Source: Aedes albopictus
Lineage: Eukaryota > Arthropoda > Insecta > Diptera > Culicidae
Reading direction: 5' to 3'
Assembly (NCBI RefSeq): GCF_035046485.1
Contig: NC_085137.1
Location: 252,796,733 to 252,860,732, forward strand
DNA length: 64,000 nt
In this document: positions 21,408 through 32,000 of the stretch, piece by piece
Position numbering within the stretch: position 1 is the stretch's first letter
Layout of the letters: every line of letters begins with the position of its first letter
Notes under the pieces: generated by a model
Seen by the model: the letters and a program-made list of their open reading frames with translations, nothing else
What the model was told of the DNA's origin: nothing
Databases searched by the model: none
Made by a program: the position numbers and the translations under genes

Positions 21408-21811
21408 AATTATGATACCCGAGGGGGTTTCGGCGTTTTTAAAAAACTACGACTGCGCCACTTCAGTTTCAGCTGAAGACTCTCTCTTCTGTATTGTGCG
21501 AATCAGTTTTTATAAACTAACACTTCCCGATCGATCATGATTATTCCTGATCTAACCTAACTGAACTTGAACTTGAAAAATATGGTGCGCCACAGCTATG
21601 ACGATGATTCTACGTCGTATGATGTGCGTGCGGGTGGATGTTTATGTTTGGTGCGATTCGGCTGCAATGGTGCTCCGGCGAATGAATGTTTATGTTGACT
21701 CATGATGATTGCGTCTCAGGCTTGGATAGCGAAAGTGGCTTATTGACGAATATCGGCATGATCGGTGGTAACGGTTTAATTGTGGTCAGTGGAAACGGGT
21801 TGCTCGTAACT
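21408..21811 (-). repeat. 5' LTR, 404 bp
   Basis: Same sequence as 13909-14312. It should hold the promoter and polyadenylation signals of the provirus. Confidence 0.93.
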
Positions 21812-22128
21812 TATATATATAGATTACTAGCTGTCCCGGCAAACGTTGTCTTGCCCAGCTGTGGTGGTTTGACAACTGTTGAGCTCATAAAATCAGCGCA
21901 CTCTAGATTAATTTCATTTCGATCGTGTTGATTTCCTTCCCAGCTCATGGAAAATCAAAATTTTTCAATTTTGTTACTTTTCTAGCTGATTTTCGTAACT
22001 TTTTGTACATATAAACACAGCCACCATGAATACGAACCGAACCGTGCAAGAGTCATGCTAATCGGTCTACCCGTTCTTGACTTTTGTTGCCTCAAAGGAA
22101 CTTCAAACTCATTTTTATATATATAGAT
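21812..22128 (+). repeat. ACTAGCTG-type repeat, copy 2 (plus the displaced tail of copy 1)
   Basis: 21812-21825 (TATATATAT then AGATT) is the rest of copy 1's tail. The second copy starts ACTAGCTGTCCCGGCAAACG at 21826 and ends in TATATATATAGAT. Head-to-tail tandem copies of the same orientation flank the provirus. Confidence 0.75.
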
Positions 22129-22500
22129 AAAATCGCTTTTTTTTCAATATTCGAAAAAAAAATATAATTTTAAAACGTGATACCATAGTTATACACAAGG
22201 TTCACTATATCAATGTATGACCAATTTATTGTTAAAATATTGGGATTTTAATGAAGTGCTCTTCTTGCCCCGTAGGGGTGCTCGTCTTGCCCCGTAGCAT
22301 GTTCGAACTGACCATAAAACATCTTTTTTGTTTAGTCAAATAAATCATCCTTATTGTGAATTTTGAACCCTCCTATGCTTATGGGTGATAGAAAACAAGA
22401 TATAGAAAAGAACTACTGAGAGGTACATTGAAACATTGTGTTAACTTTCAATAAACTCAACGTGATCCTTAGGGTGCTCATCTTGCCCCGCCCTACCCTA

Positions 22501-24235
22501 CGCAGAGACGGGAACGAAATCTGCAAACAAGCGTTAGATTGGAATCCGTTAGACAGTGGTGCTCATCCTGCGGCCCGCAGGCCGCATGCGGCCCTCCAAG
22601 CCTTAAGATGCGGCCCGCGGAGTACTTTAAGACGAATCGAAGTTTTTGAACGATTATTTGAAATAACTCGTTAAATTCATTAAGAAATCAAACCAAAAAA
22701 AAATGCTGATCAATTTCAAAGTGTTGAACACAAAAAGAACAATCCGTTCTGGTAAGATTCGAAGTCGCAACTCCGAAATATTTCGGTATTTCAGCTAAGT
22801 CACGAAGCCAGCTTACAGTTATTTATAAGTGGTACGAATCAAATGAAAGTTTGTTAAAAATGTAATCTTGAATCATTTAAAAATTAGTTGCAGTTTTTAA
22901 GCGCAGTCAATGCAACGCTGAACAAATATTTCACATTTCGTCTTTCCGAAGAACATACAAACACAAAGCACGAAGTTTTTGACAAAATTCTCAACAAATC
23001 TCAACGTGGTTGCCAATATTGTTTCATTTTCACTGTTTGTTTAAATTTGTATTCTTACGAATCCAATTTGAATTGTCAAGCGAAACTCCTGAACGAACTT
23101 AAAGAAAAAAATCTCAGGCGAGATTCATAAAGCGTCTTCTGTGCCCTTTTGAAGAAACTTTTGGATACATTTTTGGAGAAACTCCAGGAAACATTTTTGG
23201 AGAAAAATTATAGGAGCTTCTCCGAGAAAAATGTTTTGGTGCCACTCTAACAGAAATTTCTTTAACAACTTTAGAATAAATTCCTCGAGCAACAAAAAGA
23301 GAATTTTCAGGAGTAACTACAAACAAGATTTCAGAACCAACTGCATCAAGACACAAAAGATGCTTAGAACGCCTGAGGAAAATTTGAACAATAAATTTGA
23401 AGCAACTTATGCAGCAACTTTAGAAGATAATGTTGAAGAAACTTCCGGAAACAATTGTTAAAAATCTAAATTTTGAAGAAATTCAATGATGAAGTATTGC
23501 ATCAACTTTAGAACAGACTTATGGAAAGAATTCACCAAAATCTTCAAGAAACTCCTGGAAAATTTTCGGGAAAATCCGAAAGCTATTCTAGGAGAAATCC
23601 TTAGAAACGATTAATGAGGAATTTCTGAAGTAACTTCAGGGCAGTTCCAAAGGCAAATCTAAGAGGAGTTCCTGGAGATGTGCCTTGAGAATTCTAGAAA
23701 AACTAAAAGAAACTTCAAGAAATTTCTCGAAAACCTTCTGGAACAACTCCACAAGAAATTTCAGGAGAAAATCCAGAAAACCTTTTTGGAGCGATTCATA
23801 AGAAATTCTTGTAAAAGCTTCTTGATAAGTTCTTGAAGCGGCTTCAAGGCAATTCTAGGGGCAACTTCTAAATTGTTTGTTTAAATTTCTATTTGAAGCT
23901 CAAACGTTTTTCTCAACCAAACTTATGAATCTAAATTGAACAGTTCAGATTTTTAATAAATATGCTTTAGAATTGTTCTTTTTGTTGTTTTTGTGCATCG
24001 ATGTTGTATGCGGCCCGCAGGTCGATCCCGAATTGCAAATTTGGCCCGCGGTATTCTCCAGCCTGAGCACCACTGCGTTAGGACATCGCAGCACAGGCAG
24101 ACCCAGAGGCTCGTGGTGGCGGAGCCTCAACAAGGAAATAAAGGAAGTCGACAGAAATTTGACCTGGCCACAGATCAAGGCGATGACTGAAAGTAAGTTA
24201 GAGGTGCTCGATGAAAATTATCGTTGATAATAGGA
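22501..24235 (+). mobile_element. RTE-like LINE, 3' end (interrupted)
   Basis: 22501-22553 translates to RRDGNEICKQALDWNPL; after the hAT-like insertion it continues as GHRSTGRPRGSWWRSLNKEI and NLTWPQIKAM (24076-24190), the C-terminal signature of RTE-like LINEs. With 10970-12349 it forms the two ends of one LINE whose middle was lost around the 12352-22498 insertion. Confidence 0.7.
22554..24075. mobile_element. hAT-like non-autonomous element
   Basis: Ends CAGTGGTGCTCA...TGAGCACCACTG. Flanks read CGTTAGA on the left and CGTTAGGA on the right, an 8-bp duplication with one base lost. GCGGCCCGC occurs near both ends. The interior (23140-23880) is degenerate GGAGAAACTTC-type low-complexity sequence. 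No transposase. Confidence 0.7.
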
Positions 24236-24279
24236 TGTTGTTAGTACCGGCTTGTAAATACCAATATAACGCTCGTATG

Positions 24280-25150
24280 CACAGTGGTTCCAGCCCCATA
24301 TGAGGGCGGCCATAAATATGATTTTATCAAGTTTTATGATGAAACCGCTAAATTTGATGCATATTTGCATTCCAAATGCGTTTTTGTATTATTTTAAAAA
24401 AATGGGCTCAATCGAGTTTTTGACCTTACGGAGCCGAAATTCATTATTTTGCAGTTTTGGTTACCAACTGATTTAGATATACAAATATTAGTTTTCGCGG
24501 CCCACAATAGTCAAAACTGCTCAAGAATAGTGAAACACACATAATGTAGTGGATAAAGAGGATGAAAGTTAGAAAAAAGTGTTCCATGAAATGTAATGCA
24601 GGAGGTATTTGTTAGATTTTGAGTAAATTCAAAGTACAACACTTAAGTGACTACCACCAATCTGGTCGCAAACGGTCGCACGTAAATTTGCCAGTAAATC
24701 ATTGTTTAAGATTAAAGGGAAATTTTATAGAAGAACTTCCGAAGCGGTCGGAAGGGGAAACACTTTTTTCGGCTTGTTGAAAACTTTCAGTTTTTTTATA
24801 CTCTGTGGCAAAAAGCATCTAATTAAGTCACACTTATTCAAATAAAATGAAATAGAGAGGCATCTAAATTTGTGATAAACATCGATTTCAACTATGTAAG
24901 AATCAAACACAATCAACCAAATACATGTCGAATGGATGAGACTTTTTAATAGAGTGATAAATGCATAGGACAGAAATTATAAAAATTCAAATAAAATATC
25001 TACTTTCATGAGTTCAGAGGAAAAGTTTCGGCATACATGTGAAAAAAGTAATGATTGTCCCTAGTTATTAAACTTGATGTGTCCGCAATGATATCACAGT
25101 TTCATTGTGGTCAAATTTTTGGAATAATGACCTATGGCGGAACCACTGTG
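24280..25150. mobile_element. MITE-like element, CACAGTGGTTCC ends
   Basis: CACAGTGGTTCC at the left and GGAACCACTGTG at the right, with GTATG directly outside both ends (24275-24279 and 25151-25155). Non-coding, 871 bp. Confidence 0.75.
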
Positions 25151-25175
25151 GTATGATTGCATTTTCCTACGTTAT

Positions 25176-26407
25176 ACCCGAGCAGAGGATAATATCATAA
25201 TAATAACAACGGAATCACAAAACCTATTTTTATATCTTATTTTGTTATTATTAATTTATTGAGGCATCACCGTTCCATAACATGTTCTGTTGTATAATCT
25301 TATTTTGTTATGATCGTGCTATAGGTATATTTTCTTTAAATTACATTTCAATAACATACTTTGTTGTAGCACTAGTTCAGTTGTTATTGTGTTATTGTGA
25401 CTGTACAAATATTTGATCATACATAGCACAACATACAAGCTTTGTAATCAAAACAACACCATTCGATATTTATGTTGTTCACAGCATTCCGTGAGGAAAT
25501 AGTATTCTCTCATCAGTTCCTCTTGTTCTTCTTTCTGATATTAAATTCTAACTGTGACAGAGCCAACTTATAAGCATTTTGGTTTGTGAGCACTTTGATT
25601 AATATATTTGTTTTTTTTTTGTCCCAGTTTTAGTTAGGTACGAGTATAGAAAGTGTAATAGAGTGATAGCCATTTTATGAAACGTTTTGGATCAGCTTGT
25701 AAAATTCCAGTCATCCAGTGAAAGTCATCAAGAAGAAGAACTCCATTGACTATTTTAGGACATTTTATTTTTATTGATTTCACTGCATTGAAGCCACTTA
25801 GATTCACTTGAGTTAATGTGGCTATCAGTGAGGTAATAATGTATATAAATGTAATAAACAATGATCGTACCACCTAATAAGGGCTTTTAAAAAGTTAGTC
25901 GGTAGTTTTTCATCCTAATTTGTTTGAAAAATATATGAAAACTATTATTTCAATCTGTTTTTGATAATAAATCGCTTGTGGCAACAGTAGACACGCTGTT
26001 CCTTTTATGGATTAAAAATTCAACTTAAGCTCCAATTGTTGCGTATCCCATTGAATTCATATGGGACCTAGTAGGTATGGGACTTTGGAGGATAGGAACT
26101 CTACCACCACAGTAGATACAAAGCAAATTTTGTTTTCAGATTGTTATCAATAACTTATTCATAGCAAAATTTGTTATTGACAAATTCGCTATTATTGAGT
26201 TGTTATTGAAACTAACAAAACGTGTTATTGAACGGGTCTTCCAGGAACATTGTTTTGTTATCATTTTTGTTATTTTGCCGCTTATGACAGACAAGTTTAT
26301 AACATGATATGTTATGTAAATTACATGACAATAACTCTTTCCATTACTCAGTTATTTTTCCAAAATAACATATTTTATTATACTGTTGCTATTCTCTTCT
26401 GCTCGGG
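25176..26407. mobile_element. Non-coding TIR element, CCCGAGCAGA ends
   Basis: CCCGAGCAGAGGATAATA at the left is mirrored by TATTCTCTTCTGCTCGGG at the right with two mismatches; TA flanks both ends. The interior is rich in TTGTTATTG motifs and has no plausible coding frame. Confidence 0.7.
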
Positions 26408-26517
26408 TATCCGTTACTTCGAAATTTATGTCATTCCTGATAAAAACAGCGAGTTGTTACATTAACAAATACTTTGGAAACAGGTAATATTATAGAATTG
26501 TGATCTAGATATCATTC

Positions 26518-26644
26518 TTAACCCTCCTTTGGTACTAGAGTCATTTTAGACCCAAACCGTACACCCTACCGGCGCTACGTTCTGCAATAACCTACAGTAC
26601 TGGTGCTTAAAATCTAGGCTTCCGGGCCTGGCTTACTTACCTTA
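26518..26644. other. Isolated TTAACCCTCC-type terminus
   Basis: TTAACCCTCCTTTGGTACTAG followed by a GTCATTTTAGACCC motif resembles the ends of the TTAA elements at 1976 and 34709. No matching right end was found. Confidence 0.35.
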
Positions 26645-27345
26645 CCGATCAGGCTAAGGCCGGGGTGGCCTCTGCTGTACATAGTAGCCGCCTCCATTCC
26701 ACTCGGTCCATGGCTGTTTGTCTCCAGTTCCGCACTCTGCGTAGGGTCCGCAGATCGTCCTCCACTTGGTCGACCCACCTAGCTCGCTGCGCTCCACTTC
26801 TTCTTGTACCGGTCGGATGACTCTCGAGAACCATTTTAGTCGGGTTGCTATTCGACATCCTGATGACGTGACCCGCCCACCGTAGCCTCCCAATTTTCGC
26901 GGTATGGACGATGATTGGTTCTCTCAGCAGCTGATACAGCTCGTGGTTCATTCGCCTTCTCCAAGTCCCGTCTTCCATCTGCACTCCGCCGTAGATGGTA
27001 CGCAACACCTTCCGTTCGAAAACACCAAGGGCACGTTGGTCCTCTGCACATAGGGTCCATGTTTCGTGCCCATAGAGAACCACCGGTCGGTCTAATCAGC
27101 GTTTTGTAGATAGTTAACTTCGTGTTACGGCGAACTTTATTCGAACGTAGGGTTCTACGGAGTCCAAAGAAAGCATGATTTCCTGCCACAATGCGTCTCT
27201 GAATTTCTCTGCTGGGGTCGTTGTTGGCGGTCCCCAGTGAGCCCAATTACACGAATTCTTCAACAGCCTCGATTTCATCACCGTCGATATAAATTCGGAG
27301 TGGTGGGCACGGTGATTCCTCCCTGGAGCCCTGGAGCAATGGAGC
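26645..27345 (-). mobile_element. LINE fragment, C-terminal end of ORF2
   Basis: The minus strand encodes REIQRRIVAGNHAFFGLRR, TKLTIYKTLIRP, VLRTIYGGVQ, WRRRMNHELYQ, LRWAGHVIRMS and GAQRARWVDQVEDDL across two frames. It lacks the catalytic reverse transcriptase. One frameshift lies near 26850-27080. It is better preserved than the copy at 9362. Confidence 0.8.
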
Positions 27346-27944
27346 ACGGAGACACATTTCGTTCATTTGAAACAAACATATTCATGTTTATTCGGTAAAC
27401 TGGTAAAATTTTTAAAACTAAAATATTAATTTTTAAAACTAATTCAATTACATATTGATTTCTGCAATACCCATTGAAGAGCCCCCCGTTCCGCCTTCGA
27501 GAACATAAACAAAACTCTCAAGTTCCAGCTGCAGCACCAAACAAGATTTCCTCTTGCAAAAAAAATCAAGTTTCACCAAAAGTTTCCACGAAATCCCATT
27601 GATTTCGAGAGCGTATGTTATCTACATGATGCTGGCATTGAAAGTGCCACGCGGGAAGTGGGTTTTCCTAGAGAAGGAAATGACTTTGTAAATTTAATTG
27701 GAAAACAAATATTTCCGTAGGGCCGACCTGCCACAAAAAAAAACAAAAAAAAAATACATTTGTTTCTAACATAACCTGTCAGAAGATGCATGTTTGTTTC
27801 AAAAATGGATTGAATTTGCTTCAAATGTGACGTTCGATTTGCTCCAAACAGTTTTATTTTTGTTGCCAGAACAAATTGACAATTTGTTTGAGTTTACCTG
27901 AAATATTTTTGATTTTACCATGCTTTTTTCTGCGTGAGTGACAA
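27346..27944. other. No recognisable feature
   Basis: AT-rich, with A-runs near 27730-27760 and several TTTGTTT(C/G) repeats. No gene or element identified. Confidence 0.45.
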
Positions 27945-28251
27945 TAATTTTCTTATCAAAGTCACTCCCAACGTATTCATCTGTTTATGTTTCATTTAAT
28001 ACACGTTTACGGATCGGGTGGTATGAGATCTCCCTGATCATTGGTTTTTTTCTGTAAAATCAATGCTGCACAGTAGGGCTGGCCGCTTTAGTACTTGTAA
28101 TACATTTTTACGATGTACTGCAAGTATTGATAATGACAAGGAAAAATGATAGAAATAGTCGATTCTATCATTTTTCAGGATTCTTTCAATGAATGGCTGT
28201 GTATGTGTAGACTAGACCAGTCTATACTAGACCTTGGACTAGACTAAAAAC
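27945..28251 (-). repeat. Dispersed repeat, copy 2 (CTAGTCTAG type)
   Basis: Reverse-complement relative of 7731-8018: it holds GACAATAATTTTCTT, TAATACAC, GCACAGTAGGGCTGGCC and ends in CTAGACC units in the same mirrored order. Moderately diverged. Confidence 0.6.
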
Positions 28252-29053
28252 AAAGCTACACAATAAACCCAAGATAATTGAAAATGATCTCAATGATTAT
28301 GACTCCTCTAGTCCGTCTAAAATCATTTAAAAAATGTAAAAAAAAACTTTGAGAAATAACTATGAGAGTGTTTACAACTACAGTTGAGTTGGGCTGTATC
28401 TCTCAAGTTGAGATGTAACGTCGCGGAAAAGAAGGAAAATACAAAAATATTGCATCCTATTGGGCGACATTTCCTCGGCAGCCGTGAAACCGTTATCATC
28501 GACCACGAGCGAGAGTTGAAATGCGCAATCAGCAACCAGCAGGGTACGATAAAATCCCGAAACAATAATTGAAGCCATTGCTAAAACCTATCAAACTCGC
28601 TTATCATATCGATGATGTGACTGGAGACTGTCGCGAAAGCCATCGTCGTAGACACAATTTACAAGCGTCTCTCCGGCTATCAGGGACAAAGTGAAATAAA
28701 CCCACCAACAGTTTCACCAGGCCGTCATTCGAAGTGGCTGATTGTTTCAAAATAGTAACGCGAACGTAATTAATTGGCAAACTTCGAAATAGACAGAGGA
28801 GAAATCACGCGTAAAGGTGGAGCCAATGAACGGCGAATAAATAGAACTTGGTGTTTAGTATCAATGTGATAAAAGATCTGATAAGCAACATAACTATAAA
28901 TCAATACGCGCACACGTAAAGTTTTGGAACGCAGATCGCAAGTTTGATTGGAACACGAATTTAGTTACATAGTGACTAAACAGTGGAAAACAAACACATT
29001 TTATTTGGTGCTTCCGTTTTTTTACTGAGCTGAATCCGAAAAAATAGTGCTAA
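28252..29053 (+). promoter_or_regulatory. Upstream region and 5' UTR of the PPxY membrane gene
   Basis: Single-copy-looking sequence before the ATG at 29054. The immediate leader is AT-rich (ACAAACACATTTTATTTGG near 28991). No TATA box at a clear spacing was found, and the transcription start is unknown. Confidence 0.35.
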
Positions 29054-32000
29054 ATGTGGTGGGTTTTCCATGTGCTATGGTTAATTCTAGTGATAGGACT
29101 GTTTTTCCTCATATTGGTAAGTCAGATGTATCTAATTAAATAAAAAATGCAAGTTTGTTTTACCATTTTTTAAATTGGTAAGGAACAGTGTTGGTGTAAT
29201 GAATTATGACTACCATGGCTACAGGTGTGGCGAACCACATTTAATCCTAATGTCTATATCAGCCTTGATATCAGCTCACAACGCTTCATCGATTCGCCTA
29301 ATCCTGTTGGGCATTACATTCCAATTGACTCTATATTATAATCTATACTTGTCGGCTAACTGCTCTATGGTCTTCCTTTTTAATGATCCTCGGCGATTGA
29401 ACAGCTATATTCAACACTGTATTTCAAGAAAAGTCGAACCCTAGCTTCCGAGATGGTAAGGCCAGTTCTCTATGTTGATGAGTTGTGATCTGGGCCCTGT
29501 AGCATAATCGGGCTAATAATATTAGCTACAAGTTACAAGTTACAAGTACTAATATTACAAGTGCTAATAATTTGTGTTGCATAAAGGCTCAATTTTCCAC
29601 TAATATTATTAGCACTTGTAATATTAGTGAACATGAAAATACAAGTTATTTTGGTTCATTTACCTGTCAAAATTCATCCGACAGGTCACTATTAATTTGA
29701 AATGGCAGTTGATGTTTGTTTATATTCTGCATTTTCCGCGTAACATCCGGAAACAACTTCATTTATTCCGAAGTTTTGCATTCTTTATACGATAGATGAA
29801 GAAAAGCATATGCTGTGTGGATAATTTTCGGCCGCTATGACGAAATATTTTTTTACAAAGTATGGCACTGCAAGTACCTAGATTTTTAGTAAAATGTCCC
29901 AAAGATTTAATAGTACTGGTTGAAAAACAATATTTAAAGATTTAGCAACATGCATTATGCTTCTTGTTAAAATCTCAAGTGATCTGGGATGCAAAAATTG
30001 AGCTTTTACCTACTTTTATATGTCGCAACTCGATGCGAGTTAGTGTATGTATATTGTAGCTCTTGATTAGCTTAATGATGCGCAATACAAGCAATTGATT
30101 CAAATTTATTTCGCATCTGCAACTTTACCTGTGCTTATGCAGTGACCATAATAACCATAACTTTACCAAGAATCTCCAATCAAAGATGGGTATTGTAGAA
30201 ACTTTGGAGAACTTGAGAGACTCAGCAGAAATTATATTCTGGATACAAAGTGTACATCAACGCAGTTTTCTCTTCAATAAGTTTAGAATACATACTGCCA
30301 AATTTAATCGTCGAAAACTGGAATTAAGGTTGACATGTTAGATAAATAATATCTTTTGAGTTCATCAAAATGGTAAATCGATATATTCAAAACTAAATAT
30401 GACTTCTGCAATACTTTAAATCTAACTTGTAAATTATTTTACAAGACCTTTGAGACTTGTAATCGAAAGTACAAGTCATAGCTAATATTTTATACTTGTA
30501 GTTTGTTTATGCAACATACACTTGTAAATTCTACTAATAATATTAGTCCATCCGACTTGTAGTATTGGACTTGTAACTTGTACTTGTAGTATTTTTATGC
30601 AACAGAAAATTATAAGTTACAAGCTACAAGACTAATATTATTAGTAAAATTTTCATTATGCTACAGGCCCCTGGTCCTGCAAAAAGGCAACAAGATAAGA
30701 ATACTAACCAAAATCAATGACAACGATAAGGACTAGCAATTGGCTATTCGGTACGTGGAACTACATATCTGTTAACTTCATCAGAAGCATCCGCATTCTC
30801 GCCGGTCTAACAAAGGCAACTGTTTTGACATCGTAGTGCTGCACAGTAATGCACTCCAAAATTACTGTACAACATTGCACTTGAAGAAGCAATTAGGATG
30901 TCTGATGTGCAGAGGATTGGCACTACCATCGCACGGTCGCACATGCGACCGATGCTTTCGATCTCGTCGGCATCGATCAAATAGCAGTGGAGGAGTTTTT
31001 TGTTTCTCTGAAGAAGAAGACAGCGAAGAAAGGCCTAAAAACCAGCAATCAATAGGGCACTGCATACAAAATCAAAACAATGCAGTGTCCTATAACGACC
31101 GATACGAAGTACATAACTTCAGGCCTTCAGACAGAGGCAGGCCTTCTAGGGGTAGTGCTGAGGTAGTGATTAATGTTGAACGATACATTATGTTGTGCAA
31201 GATCAAGTTAGCCTTGGATTGGTTGGATTATACTATTTGACGGCCAGAGCGAAAAATACATTTATTCCGTTTTGAGTCTCCGAACAAGATAGTTTGATCA
31301 TAGATTATCTGTGCTATCACGTATCAACAGGTTATGGTGCCCAGAGTTGCTCGAAAATAGTGCTAGAGTTTTGAACGCGGTAACTGCTAAGGATGCTTGT
31401 AGTAGGCTACGGACCTATTACATCAAGAATTCATCGATGGGCAAAGTTGCTCTGATCAAGAAATTGTCGAAAACAGAACTTTCCTAGGTAGGTGATTTGC
31501 GTCAACATCTGATGGAGTTAGAACAGCTCTTCGAGAAGATAGAGAACGCGGGGTGTCGCATGGATGAGGATATGAAAACACGGTTGCTGCGATACAGGGA
31601 GGAATGAAAGTTTTCACGATGAATTTTGTCAAGTTGAAGTTACTGGAAGAATATGATCGACGTACTCAAGGGGGCAAATTTGAAGATTCCAAAGCGATGA
31701 TGGTGAAAGCACTTCGGAAATCGAGAACAAGCGGTTGTGTTACGCATGTGAAAGCCCAGAACATTTGATTCGTGACTGTGACAAGCTGGAAATTATGCGC
31801 GAGAAGACTTCGAAAAGCACTACTGCAGGCAACGTGGCAAAACGGCACGGTCAGCTCAAAGTGATGTTCATTCGGATCATCATATCTGCTTTGCTCTTGG
31901 CTTTGCTGCACTTCAGGAGAAGACTGATACTCATTGGTAACCTTGATTCTGCCGCATCAACCCATATGACAGGAAACACGAACAATTCGGATTGGCCTCG

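Larger units (their letters stand above)
13909..21811 (-). mobile_element. Complete errantivirus (Ty3/gypsy-class insect endogenous retrovirus)
   Basis: A 7.9 kb provirus reading on the minus strand: 5' LTR (21408-21811), leader, gag, pol, env, polypurine tract and 3' LTR (13909-14312). LTR ends are AGTTAC...ATAATT on the coding strand, the non-TG/CA termini typical of errantiviruses. TATA-type sequence abuts both outer ends (13901-13908 and 21812-21820), fitting the 4-bp TATA duplication favoured by this group. All three large frames are open and the LTRs look identical, so insertion is very recent. It lies inside a TIR element, at the junction of two tandem repeats. Confidence 0.93.
12352..22498. 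mobile_element. TA-flanked terminal-inverted-repeat element carrying the errantivirus
   Basis: The left end GGGTAGGACGGGGCAAGATG is mirrored by CATCTTGCCCCGCCCTACCC at the right end; TA lies outside both (12350-12351 and 22499-22500). Internal copies of GGGGCAAGATGAGCACC occur at ~13434. Removing the errantivirus leaves ~2.2 kb with no transposase, so it is non-autonomous. TA duplication fits Tc1/mariner-like mobilisation by inference. It interrupts the RTE-like LINE. Confidence 0.75.

Noticed and set aside
29175..29444. 89-codon frame in intron 1 of the PPxY gene
   Set aside because: No homology-like features or splice logic; probably chance.
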